Assembly: GCA_911728455.2 (NCBI GenBank)
Contig: OU452228.1
Span: 9,038,629-9,102,628 of the forward strand
DNA from: Marthasterias glacialis
Lineage: Eukaryota > Echinodermata > Asteroidea > Forcipulatida > Asteriidae
Direction of reading: 5' to 3'
Length of the DNA: 64,000 nucleotides
In this document: positions 56,801 through 64,000 of the stretch, piece after piece
Numbering within the stretch: the first letter of the stretch is position 1
Layout of the letters: the number at the start of each line of letters is the position of its first letter
Position numbers and translations under genes: made by a program
The notes under the pieces: generated by a model
Databases searched by the model: none
What the model saw: the letters and a program-made list of their open reading frames with translations, nothing else
Told to the model about the DNA's origin: nothing

Positions 56801-58665
56801 GAACTGCATTTGAACTACAACTCAGAACTGGCATATTTGGCCCTTGGGAAAAAGAAGGAAGTTTTATTTAGTACAAGGGCTGACCAACATATGGTAAAGG
56901 TTTTTATAGATAGGCTATTAAACCAGTTAACATGGTAAACGCCCTTATGGCGTAAAACACGCCCATTTGTTTTTCCGAGCCAGCTCACAGATGAAGTGAT
57001 TTTGGTGTTTTTGTGTGAAATTTGAAGCCAGGCACTAAGATCGCCTGGACATTCCACTACGGAGTGTGCACAGAGCATGCACTAAATGCTGTTAATGTCC
57101 ACACAAAGACGACAGATGGTGCAGAAAATTGTCACCGAATTTCTACCATTATGCGGGAGTTATTGTGTAAACCCTGACTCCAGACCTTTGTCCTTTTGTT
57201 CCAAGAGGAGGTTACGCGAGTCAGACATCGAGAGGATGTCATCATTGCCTATTCATTGTATTTCTGCTTATTTCTGCTCAATGGAGGTAAACCACAGTTC
57301 TGGTTTTAGGAACAATCCTCAGCCATAGCTAACGGCCAAGGTTTTGTGATTCTGTGCATGAATTTGAAAGAGAATGTCTTTTCTCTTAGCTTTGTTAAGT
57401 CAGGAAGAATATCAAGCCTGTAAAAAGAGGCTATAAAAAGTGGTGTGTCGTGGCCGAGTGGTTAGTGCGTCGGACTCAAGCTCTGGTGGCTGAGTCATCG
57501 GTGTGTGGGTTCGAGTCCCGGTCATGACACTTGTGTCCTTGAGCAAGGCACTTAACCATAATTGCTCCGTAAAAGTTGGGGAGGTAGAGCCTTCTGCTCT
57601 ACCATTCAGGCTTCTGATGGATGATACCCAAGCCAACATCCTTACGGACTGTAAAGGGGGTAACCCTGTTTCAGCCCCAGGAGTAGGTTGCAACTGCCCC
57701 TGGAAAAACAGTTGATTTGTAGCCCACACCCTCGAGTGGCTTACTGGCCTTGTGTGTCTGGCGACTTCCATAAAAAAATAAATAAATAAACAAATCAAGC
57801 CTGTAAAAAGAGGCTTTAAAAAGTGATAACGTAAGCTGTCAAAAAAACAGGGTTTTTTTTCACTCTTACGCCTGGCAATTGCTCGTGAGAAACTCACCTG
57901 TAGTTCTGAATGCCCCAGTTGACTGGTGAGTCTAGAAGTTTAGTCAGACCACCCCACATCTGGAACACTGGTATTGTTCTGCAAAGAGTTCCAAAACAAC
58001 GACATGAGGATACAGTATTTCATATAAAAGTTGCTATTTTGATGACAAGTCTGTGCAGCAAATGTGTACCTTAAAACACACTCAAGCTCTTGACCTCGTT
58101 GCATGAATCAAGAGCTCTGCAATCAAGAATGTCCTGTTGGTAAGTCATTGCGTCACACGCCCGTGCATCTGCTTTATGCCCAAAAAGGTCACTACTTCTG
58201 GTTCCAAAGCTGGCACACGTTTGTGTCTAATTTTATACAAAACATCACGTATTTCATCCAAGGGACAAAGCAATAATGGTTAAATGTCTTGCTTAAGAAC
58301 AAAAGTGTCAAGACCGGGACTCAAACCCACACTCTGCTGATCAGAAACACCAGAGCTCCAGAGCTTGAGTCCGGTGCACTTGACGGTTGGCCATCAATGT
58401 TTATGAGTGCAATGGAGAGAATGTTTCTATTCATCGAAAGATGGAATGTTCCTGTCAAGTCAGCTTCGCCTCATTAAATGAAACATTCCATCTTTCAACT
58501 CATGAAAATATTCTCACCACTGCACTCAAAAACATTGGTTACTTGTATGAGAATGTTAACACAGGAAACACAAGAAATTCTGATTGGTTTTTAATCTTAC
58601 CCTAAGTATTCTATACACGCCTCTGGTTTGATATTCAGCTTGGTGTCAAAGACTTCAGCATAGTC
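35688..58665 (-). CDS. Cyclic-nucleotide-binding-domain protein, CNBD2-like (C-terminal nine exons)
   Basis: Nine exons on the minus strand (58665-58601, 57978-57898, 55254-55194, 52974-52764, 42408-42278, 38545-38432, 36480-36433, 36099-36010, 35810-35688) join in phase into 307 codons and TGA, all introns GT-AG. PGQVIVPDSNTNDWIYVVKS followed by GTCDVLKRL has the shape of beta strands of a cyclic-nucleotide-binding fold. AELEAGDVFGMLTILPSF is the phosphate-cassette region, and VSQGAEAIRINKAYFLKYTD plus the YPTQ...W tail resembles CNBD2-type proteins. About 135 residues rich in Ser, Pro, Gly and basic residues split the fold between VLKRL and YCVRVAEL. By eye the cassette lacks the canonical Glu and Arg that grip cyclic nucleotide. 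Mammalian CNBD2 is a testis cAMP-binding protein; function here is inferred only. The 5' exons lie beyond 58665. Confidence 0.82.
36010..36099 (-). CDS. CNBD2-like exon
   Basis: Acceptor GTTTTTAG, donor GTAAGT. Encodes VSQGAEAIRINKAYFLKYTD and ERVFTQIEMR. The exon itself starts with GTAAGT, a donor-like hexamer directly after the acceptor. Confidence 0.82.
36433..36480 (-). CDS. CNBD2-like 48-base exon
   Basis: Acceptor AATTTCAG, donor GTGAGT. Encodes GMLTILPSFKETNVSL, the phosphate-binding-cassette position, without an obvious Glu or Arg at the canonical places. Confidence 0.8.
36500..38400. repeat. 91-bp minisatellite in a CNBD2-like intron
   Basis: Clear copies start about every 91 bp from about 37496 to 38221 (AAACTACAACTATTTATCAA, GGCTTGGTTACTGCTGATCA, ACACTCTACACTAACATCTC, GTCTGTAAGATCA, then ACAGTTTTGTTGTC). 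Degenerate copies of the same words reach left to about 36550. Confidence 0.85.
38432..38545 (-). CDS. CNBD2-like exon
   Basis: Acceptor TTTGCCAG, donor GTAAGT. Encodes KPRKMKESGGINGCIKRGSE then PDIPYCVRVAELEAGDVF, where the fold resumes. Confidence 0.8.
38915..39560 (+). mobile_element. Body-A SINE split by another SINE
   Basis: The outer element runs 38915-39056 (GTTGTGGCCGAACAC ... GGATGGGACGTAAAGCCATA) and resumes at 39361 (TGTAATGCACGTAAAAGAAC ... GAGAAGGGCTTTACCCCGGT), exactly continuing the body-A consensus. Confidence 0.8.
39057..39360 (+). mobile_element. SINE body B, inserted in a body-A SINE
   Basis: Head TTGTAGCCGAGCAGTTTAGT, GGGTTCGAATCCCAGTCATG, then a body unlike A: GGGTATAAATGGCTACCTGT, GAGGTGTTTGAAAAAGCC and CAGTAAAGCGCATTGAGACG. 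A possible short target duplication (ATTGT) flanks it. Confidence 0.75.
40100..40890 (+). repeat. SINE head in four tandem copies, plus body A
   Basis: Head units start near 40197, 40285, 40378 and 40477 (spacing 88, 93 and 99), each with GTGTCGTTGCCGA-like start, CACTGGACTCAAGCTCTGGT and GAGTCCCTAACGCC. A block around 40104 (AAGGGACATGGTGGGATGG ... AGCACTAAAACATG) recurs near 40526, after which a normal body A continues (AAGCAAGACACTTAACCATA). Confidence 0.75.
42278..42408 (-). CDS. CNBD2-like exon (linker insert)
   Basis: Acceptor TTTTGACAG, donor GTATGT. Encodes TFLTTPNVQSAGSSPSKQRT, PISGIPDSIILRRQHLKPGM and WTE. Low-complexity linker inside the binding fold; the phase fits both neighbours. 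Confidence 0.75.
42409..52763. other. CNBD2-like intron filled by satellite
   Basis: About 93% of this 10.4-kb intron is the 66-bp array. Outside it only AT-rich filler (42409-42890) and a decayed edge (52520-52730) remain. Confidence 0.8.
42890..52520. repeat. 66-bp satellite, about 9.6 kb, in a CNBD2-like intron
   Basis: Unit ACTTTCTCCTGTGTTTGGAG, TGATGCAGAGTCTATATCAA, CAAGAAAAAACTGTGCCGTC, TTAAAG; roughly 145 copies. Sixty-six is divisible by three, and both strands stay open across many units (22-residue periods FFLVDIDSASLQTQEKVFKT and SCVWSDAESISTRKNCAV); the longest is 190 codons on the minus strand. Long higher-order duplications are visible: an almost exact 520-bp tandem copy (about 47872-48391 and 48392-48911), shifts of about 2151 bp (44837 to 46988), 847 bp (45247 to 46094), 1016 bp (49425 to 50441) and 714 bp (50041 to 50755). 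Confidence 0.95.
52764..52974 (-). CDS. CNBD2-like exon
   Basis: Acceptor CCTCAG, donor GTATGA. Encodes GTCDVLKRLVPGVCAIDPSK, then a Lys-rich and Ser/Gly/Pro-rich stretch to SLSAPAGRG. The flanking intron downstream is the 66-bp satellite. Confidence 0.82.
53055..54335. mobile_element. Foldback element with GGCCCAA...ATGAAG ends, carrying another inside
   Basis: Left end GAGGCCCAATTTTATGAAGC and TGTTTACCGGTAAGCAA is mirrored at the right by GCTTTTGCTTACAGGTTTGA and CAAAAATTGAGCCC. Same end type as 15151-15340. The inner element 53321-54113 splits it, with GGTCTTAAACCGGTCTATGC and GGTCTTAGACCGTTGGCTAA on either side. Confidence 0.55.
53321..54113. mobile_element. Inner non-autonomous DNA-transposon-like element
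   Basis: Inverted ends: CAATAGACCGATTGCGCG and CACGTGACCTATTGTGGGTA at the left; TACCCACAATAGGTCATGTG and CGCGAAATCGGTCTATTG at the right. The 700-bp interior has a short plus-strand open stretch (FVPETFKWLNKTSKDSSSKS) of no recognised family. Target duplication not clear. Confidence 0.65.
55194..55254 (-). CDS. CNBD2-like exon
   Basis: Acceptor TTTCAG, donor GTAAGA. Encodes PGQVIVPDSNTNDWIYVVKS, a beta-strand pair of the cyclic-nucleotide-binding fold ending in the WIYVVKSG signature. Confidence 0.82.
55905..56215 (-). mobile_element. tRNA-headed SINE, body A, head mostly missing
   Basis: On the minus strand: AAGACACTTAAGCAAGTCAG, GGATGGGACGTAAAGTCATA, AGAGAAGGGTTTAGCCCCGG, and the 3' end CTATATAAGAACTGCG next to (ATT)n. 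Confidence 0.75.
56320..56550 (+). repeat. Unclassified dispersed repeat, copy 3 of 3
   Basis: Blocks TTGGGTTTTGCCTTTGTGAC, TGCAAGGAATTTGATAAAAC, GTTGTGCTTTAAAAA, CTGTAAAGATGGCGGACTTT and TGCACTGTGCGACGTCAAGT match the copies at 2510 and 14461 in order and spacing. Confidence 0.6.
57411..57825 (+). mobile_element. SINE body C with 32-bp target-site duplication
   Basis: A 32-bp direct repeat (57411-57442 and 57794-57825, one mismatch; ATCAAGCCTGTAAAAAGAGG then CTATAAAAAGTG) brackets the head GTGTCGTGGCCGAGTGGTTA, B-box GGGTTCGAGTCCC, a body with GGGGAGGTAGAGCCTTCTGC and GGCTTCTGATGGATGATACC, and an (AAAT)n tail. The tail and long duplication indicate LINE-driven retrotransposition. The 161-codon minus frame here is an artefact. 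Confidence 0.88.
57898..57978 (-). CDS. CNBD2-like exon
   Basis: Acceptor CTCTTTGCAG, donor GTGAGT. Encodes TIPVFQMWGGLTKLLDSPVN and WGIQNYR. Confidence 0.8.
58240..58391 (-). mobile_element. tRNA-headed SINE fragment
   Basis: On the minus strand: head with ACCGGACTCAAGCTCTGGAG, TCTGATCAGCAGAGTGTGGG and TTGAGTCCCGGTCTTGACAC, then AAGCAAGACATTTAACCATT and cut-off. Confidence 0.7.
58392..58540. mobile_element. Foldback element, about 56-bp arms
   Basis: Left arm ATCAATGTTTATGAGTGCAA ... GAAAGATGGAATGTT and right arm AACATTCCATCTTTCAACTC ... TGCACTCAAAAACATTGGT are imperfect inverted copies with a 35-base loop. It lies directly against the SINE fragment and about 60 bases from an exon. Confidence 0.65.
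58601..58665 (-). CDS. CNBD2-like exon (most 5' exon recognised)
   Basis: Acceptor TGTTCCAG, donor GTAAGA. Encodes DYAEVFDTKLNIKPEACIEY and LG, and ends with two bases of a split Gly codon. It starts in phase 0, so coding exons must exist further upstream. Confidence 0.8.
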
Positions 58666-58754
58666 CTGGAACAAAGATCAAAAAAATAAAGTTAAATAAT
58701 CAGCAATAAGATATACATTTATCTTTTTGATATTTATATTTTATATTATTTTAC

Positions 58755-58945
58755 TATTTGTGTTTTACCCATACAACCATGTGTGTCAAGCAGTCCTGCA
58801 AAAATCCACAAGCATATTACTAGGGTGGGATTCGAACCCATGCCCTTTGCCATTCTGGAGCAGATGTCTTACCATTAGGCCACCGAGATTGATCGGTGAC
58901 AAGAGGCAGTTCAAATCCTATATTTTAGCAGTGTACGGTGTCAAC
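58755..58945 (-). mobile_element. tRNA-cored element copy
   Basis: On the minus strand: TCGGTGGCCTAATGGTAAGA, CTGCTCCAGAATGGCAAAGG and ATGGGTTCGAATCCCACCC, then TGTGGATTTTTGCAGGACTG and TGGTTGTATGGGTAAAACAC. Confidence 0.7.
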
Positions 58946-59754
58946 ACATTCTAAATTGTCAGGAAAATAACCTGTCTCTCGTTATGCAGACAAAAACAGG
59001 CCTATGAATACACCATTAAAAAGCAATCAAAGTATATACATGAAAGAATGATAATGGGAGTGGAGGTCCGCCACACTGAAATTCTTGATAGATGTAGTCA
59101 GTGAAGTGAAGGCATTTGTGTGTGTGTGTGTGGGGGGGGGGATGGAAGGAAATTTACCAACTGAACTTGAGAAACACAATGAATTTTCCCTTATTGAAAA
59201 CGACAGCTATTGATTTTGCTGTACTTTCCGCTAATTTTCATAACCCTGCTGTTGTTTTAAGATAAGTTGATCACGGCGTGGGGTCTGGGGCCAGCTTTAG
59301 GGCTCTGGGAAGATGTTTTAGAAACTTTAAAAACTCTCTGGTGAAATCTAGGACACTTCAGGAGTGTTTTACATGTCATTTTGTATCCATATAAAAACTA
59401 GAAATTTGATGTATTTGCCGTTCAATTCATGTTTTTTTCAGTCAACGGAAATAAGGGGGGCACCTGCCCACTGCCCCACCATAAATCTACCACTGGTCAA
59501 TGTCAATTTTTTCTGACCCCAATAAATAACATCTTAAATCCGTTGGGATATTAGTGATAGACACAGGTACAGACAGCTCCTGTTGTTTTCTAAATTAACC
59601 CGGTCACATTTTGAACGTCTTGGAGGGGGGGGGGGAACTTTGTGTAGTGTTGCTACCTGATCTAGAAACCAAAGCGCTGACAGCTGATAACAGACATTCC
59701 TACACAGGCTACTGACATTTGGCAAATCTCCAGAGAGCCTAATTTGGGATTTAT

Positions 59755-60000
59755 AAGACCCATTTTAAATGTACATCTACATGTCGCACCTGTGACGCAC
59801 ACTTAATGCAGCCAACCATGCCAGAAACACAAGGGCAACCCCTTCTCTTAGTGATATAAAGTATACTGGGTTCTTTTAAGTTCATAACACAACACACGGG
59901 ACCTAAGGAGTTATGTACCATCCGAGGGACAGAGCATCATTATTGTCTAAGTTAACACTGATCAGAAACACCAGAGCTTGACCACTCGGCCACAACACAA
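59755..60000 (-). mobile_element. tRNA-headed SINE, body A, internally deleted
   Basis: On the minus strand: GTTGTGGCCGAGTGGTCAAG and CTCTGGTGTTTCTGATCAGT, then the B-box region is missing, then AGAGAAGGGGTTGCCCTTGT and a degraded end. Confidence 0.65.
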
Positions 60001-60369
60001 TACAGTAAGAAATGTCAATGATCACAAAGAGAAGGGACATATAACGAATTTACGTACAGTAAGTTTTAAAAACTAATGAGTTCTATTTTGACAAGATGAA
60101 GAATGGTAACACTAAAACTGGAATGCAAGCTTGAACTGGTGAGAACAAAAAGTGGTTTCTAAATTGGGAGAATCGTCTATAACTTAAAAATTATTTTGAA
60201 AGGAAGGGAACTTTTCTGAAACTCAACGACTTGTTTCTGAATTTGGGACTGTAAGAAATCTAACATGTACCTTGTTCTGCCGACGTTATTTAAACTAGGG
60301 GGCAACCGGAAGAATTGTTCTAAATGTTTTGAATATTTGTGTAACTTGTAGACTTGTTATTGGAAGTTC

Positions 60370-61335
60370 CCTGGTTTCCCAAGAAAAATGGCAGGACAAG
60401 TTATTTTAGAACTAAGCAGGACGAGTTCTTATCAGAACTAAATTCAACTCGGTGAAAGAAGATAAATAGAGGGACAACTTGTTTTAGAATTAAGCAGGAT
60501 GAGCATTTAGAAGAACCAAACTCTACTCAGCAAATGTAGATAAATAGAAGGACAAGTTTTTCAGAACTAGGCAGGGAAAGTTCTCATCAAAACTAAATTC
60601 TACTCGGTGAAAGCAGATAAAGGACAAGTTCTTTAAAAAACTAAGCGGGATGAGAATTCACCAGAACTAAATTCTACTCAGCAAAAGTAGATAGATAAAA
60701 AGACAAGTTCTTTTAGAACTAAGCAGGTTGAGTCTTAGCAGAACTAAATTCTACACACCGAAAGTAGATAAACAGAAGGACAAGTTCTTTCAGAACTAAG
60801 CTGGAAAAGTTCTTATCAGAACTAAATTATTCTCAGCAAAAATGGGTACAAAAAGGACAAGTTATTTCAGAACAAAGCAGAATAAGTTCTTATCAGAATT
60901 ACATTCCACTTAGCAAAAGTATAAAACTAGAAGGACAAGTTCTTTTTTAACTAAACAGGAAGAGAATTTATCAGAATCAAATTGTACTCAGCAAAAATTG
61001 ATACAAAAAGGACAAGTTCTTTCAGAATTATTTTCCATTTAGTAAAAGTATATAAAAGGAAGGACAGGTTTTTTAGAACTAAGCACAGCTTGAACTAAGC
61101 ATGACAAGCATTTGTAAGAACTAAATTCTACTCGGTGAAAGTAGATGACTAGAAGGACAAGTTCTTTTATAAATAAGCAGGACAAGTTCTAATCAGAACT
61201 AAATTCTACTCAGCAAAAGTAGATAAATAAAAAAGACAAAGTCAATTCAGAACTAAGCTGGACAAGTTATCAAAACTAAATTCTCCTTTGCAAATGCAGA
61301 TAAATTAAAGGGCAAGTTCTTTTACAACGAAGCGG
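60370..61335. repeat. About 78-bp minisatellite, 12 diverged copies
   Basis: Units share GGACAAGTTCTTTTAGAACT, AAGCAGGA, GAGTTCTTATCAGAACTAAA, TTCTACTCAGCAAAAGTAGA and TAAATAGAA. Each contains the small inverted pair AAGTTCT / AGAACTAA. Confidence 0.85.
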
Positions 61336-62660
61336 TGCAAGCTTTTATCATGGGCATGTATTTGGGGCAACAAAGAGATCCATTCAAAATTGGGGACATT
61401 TTTGTACTTGGCAGATTTGTCACAAACAGCGATCTCCCTCATTTGCAACTGGCCAATTTGTTTCTAAATTACAGGGAACGATTCCCAAACCTGCAGACTT
61501 GTTCTAAATATTGAGAATGTTTTTGTTACTTGTTGATTTTGTTTTATTAACTTGGAGAATGTTTATATAACCTTCACATACATGTACACTCATTCAAAAA
61601 CTTGTGAGACTGTTTTTGTAACTTGCAGACTTGTCTGAATTCAAATACTTTTCTTAAAACTGTTGAAAAGTTTGTGGAGCCATCAAACTTGTTCCTAATT
61701 TGCAGACTTGAAAAATCAATAAAATAACCAAATGTTAAAAATAACATTTTTAGCCTTTGAGAAAGACTCTGCTAGGGTTAAAACGTGAGGCCATTAACAA
61801 TTGTTCAAAAAAACTAAGCACATGAAGTTACATAAGTTTGCATGACGTATCACATCCACACATCGATCGCCTTCTCCGAACGACAGTATTTGCCTATGTC
61901 TATGTCACAAAATTTTCTCCTTCAGCAGTGCGGGTTTCACTGCTAACTTTGTGTTCAGGCCTGTTTATTTGTTTATTTATTTATTTATCTATTTATTTTT
62001 TGCAATGTAAACCTCCTATAAATTTTGAACAAGGCTATGGGCATACTTCATAGTTTAAACAGGAACAAATTTCTATTTCACAGGACCTTCAGTGATTTCT
62101 GATTTAAATGGTATATTACACCATTGTTTTTTGGAGGGGAAAAAATTAATTTCCATCAACCAGTTTCCAATAAATGTACTATCTAAATTAGTTGATCCTG
62201 ATTCAGTGAAAACAATGAAAAATGCTTTTTATTTTGTTAGGGATCTTTTGCACATTCATATGCATGCTTATTTTGATTGCGGGCAATCAAAATAAGCGAT
62301 TGTACATTGGGGACTTTAAATGCTATTTGCCTGACATTGTCAGTATTTCAGACGGCAATAGTTCTCTGGAAGATTGGTAGGCCTACTGGTATGAACTTAT
62401 AATGAGTGAGCTTTCAGATTGAAACTATTTGTTTTTTCAATGATTACCAATCCTCTACTTTGTCTTAAAAAGGGTGAACTAGGAATATTTCTGACACAGT
62501 TTATCAGAAAAGTGGAGGATGTTGCTACACACAGAAGATTTGTTTTTAATTGGAGAGTATTTTCATGACTTGGAGACTTGTTTTAAACGAAGGAAATTTT
62601 ATTTTAAATTTGAATTGTTATGTGGTGTGTTTTAATAAAATCACAAATTGTGAGCTAATG
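61336..62660. other. Mostly unassigned, with one dispersed repeat
   Basis: A (TTTA)n patch near 61968-61998, a short palindrome TATTTTGATTGCGGGCAATC (about 62270) and a dispersed block at 62338-62460 shared with 19073. Open frame 62092-62295 not recognised. Confidence 0.5.
62338..62460 (+). repeat. Dispersed repeat (pair with 19073-19200)
   Basis: GTCAGTATTTCAGACGGCAA, GAAGATTGGTAGGCC, CTGGTATGAACTTATAATG and GAGCTTTCAGATTGAAAC parallel the 19073 copy. Confidence 0.55.
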
Positions 62661-63050
62661 GCGTGTCGTGGCCGAGCTGTCAAAAGCACCGGACTCAAGC
62701 TCTGGTGTTTCTGATCAGCTGAGTGTGGGTTCGAGTCCCGGTCGTGACACTTGTGTCCTTAAGCAAGACACTTTGCCCTTATTGCTTCAACCTTCAGATG
62801 GGAAGAAAAGCCATAGGTTCAAGGCATTGTGTAACGCATGTAGAAGAGCCCAGTTACACTTATCACTAAGAGAAGGGGTTTGACATGATGCTTCTGGCAG
62901 TGGCTGCTAAATGCTCTGCAGCACCTTGTAAACCCTTATTACAGGCAACATAAATGGGTTCAAAAACTTCAAAAATCTTTTTTAAAAAAAGTAATAAGCA
63001 CCTTGAATACCTAATTGTTGGTAGATAATTGCGCTATATAAGACTTAGAT
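62661..63050 (+). mobile_element. tRNA-headed SINE, body A, near full length
   Basis: Head GCGTGTCGTGGCCGAGCTGT, TCTGATCAGCTGAGTGTGGG and TTCGAGTCCCGGTCGTGACA; body AAGCAAGACACTTTGCCCTT, AGAGAAGGGGTTTGACATGA and GCAGCACCTTGTAAACCC; end ATTGTTGGTAGATAATTGCG then CTATATAAGACT. The best reference copy for body A in this window. Confidence 0.85.
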
Positions 63051-63559
63051 GTTAAAACAAAGTTAAGTCCAAGGGATCAGGTATAAATAAAAATTACAGT
63101 TACAAAAAAAAAAACAAATAATAAATTTGCTGCTACCAGCAGACTTGAAGCACGCAGCCAATGTTTATAATTCTCAAAGACCAGTACATGTATCTGTACT
63201 TTATGAGACCCATCACAGACATAAAATAACAAACATGTGAAAGTTTAAGCTCAATCAGTCATCGGAGACACGAGAAAATAGTGGGGGAAAAAACCCTAAC
63301 TTTTTTAAATATCTGATTTTGAATCAAAACTCATCGTATTACTCATTTCTAAAAAACTATAGCACTTCAGGCAAAAATTACTTCAAACAAAGTTTTCCAC
63401 ACAGACCATCTTTATACCATGTAAGTTAGGTGCAAATCTGTGAACATTCGCACTATCAATCAGACCAACATTATGCAAACCCTTTAATTTAAATTGAAGT
63501 TAACTTTTGCTGACTTGTTCTAAAGTCATGGGAATGTTGCTGCACTTGTTCTACATTTG

Positions 63560-64000
63560 GTGAACATTATTTTTGGTTTTCTCTGCAGACTTGTTCAATA
63601 TTTTGGAATGTTATCTTTTTTGCCTATTTATTCTAAAATTGTGAATGCTGTGAACATTGCGAGCTTGCTGTAACACATGGCACATTTCCAATCATTTACG
63701 TAAACCTTGTTTGATATTTTGGAATGTTAATCGTTTTTGTCTATTTATTCTAAAATTGTGAATGCTGTGAACATTGCGAGCTTGCTGTAACACATGGCAC
63801 ATTTCCAAGCATTTACGTAAACCTTGTTTGATATTTTGGAATGTTAATCGTTTTTGCCTATTTATTCTATAATTGTGAATGTTGTGAACATTGCAAGCTT
63901 GTTGTAAATACAAGGCACATATCCAAGCATTTACGTAAACCTTGTTCGATATTTTGGAATGTTTATCTTTTTTGCCTATTTATTCTAAAATTGTGAATGC
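63560..64000. repeat. 117-bp minisatellite, about four copies, cut by window edge
   Basis: Units marked by GCCTATTTATTCTAAAATTG, TGAATGCTGTGAACATTGCG, AGCTTGCTGTAACACATGGC and CATTTACGTAAACCTTGTTT, with CTATTTA at 63624, 63741, 63858 and 63976. The array continues beyond the window. Confidence 0.88.

Noticed and set aside
57412-57897. 161-codon minus-strand frame
   Set aside because: It crosses a SINE, its target duplication and part of a real exon in another frame.
62092-62295. 67-codon frame with ordinary-looking composition
   Set aside because: No homology recognised and no clear splice or promoter context; not enough to call a gene.

Overview
The window is eukaryotic nuclear DNA of low GC content, very rich in repeats. 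It carries the 3' halves of two conserved multi-exon animal genes. The exon peptides, GT-AG introns, and a dense population of tRNA-headed SINEs, foldback elements and minisatellites suggest a marine deuterostome, most likely an echinoderm (sea-star-like). The species assignment is an inference, because no ribosomal or mitochondrial marker is present.

Layout, left to right. (1) 1-18192, plus strand: the last six coding exons (227 codons plus stop) of a TBC1D19 orthologue, a Rab-GAP TBC-domain protein. The start of the gene lies left of the window. The introns hold foldback elements, SINEs, a 5'-truncated LINE end and a three-copy unknown repeat. A strong acceptor at 24265 followed by AATAAA may be a spliced 3'UTR exon. 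(2) 18208-27770: no confident gene. It holds 74-bp, 160-bp and 64-bp minisatellites, a tRNA-cored foldback family, and a decayed copy of the last exon of gene 3 at 20819-20905. (3) 27770-33780: a weak three-exon small-gene model (54 codons) whose long intron is a 124-bp satellite and whose last exon sits inside a second array. (4) 33780-35560: a compositionally odd island with a nested AT-rich palindrome, GC-rich hairpin modules and a 48-bp array that stays open for 356 codons. (5) 35594-58665, minus strand: nine coding exons (307 codons plus stop) of a cyclic-nucleotide-binding-domain protein resembling CNBD2. Its start lies to the right, beyond the last exon recognised. Its introns contain a 91-bp array, a 9.6-kb 66-bp satellite with higher-order repeats, nested foldback elements and many SINEs. 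(6) 58666-64000: intronic or upstream sequence with SINEs and two more arrays (78 bp and 117 bp).

The two conserved genes face each other, with their 3' ends separated by about 17 kb (6-11 kb if the small-gene model or spliced 3'UTR is counted). Nothing in the sequence links them functionally. The most notable observations are the duplicated terminal exon, the GC-hairpin island, several SINE bodies that share one tRNA-like head, a SINE inserted in a SINE, a SINE with a 32-bp target-site duplication, the tRNA-cored inverted-repeat family, and the frame-preserving satellites. All calls were made by eye from the sequence; nothing was searched or computed.
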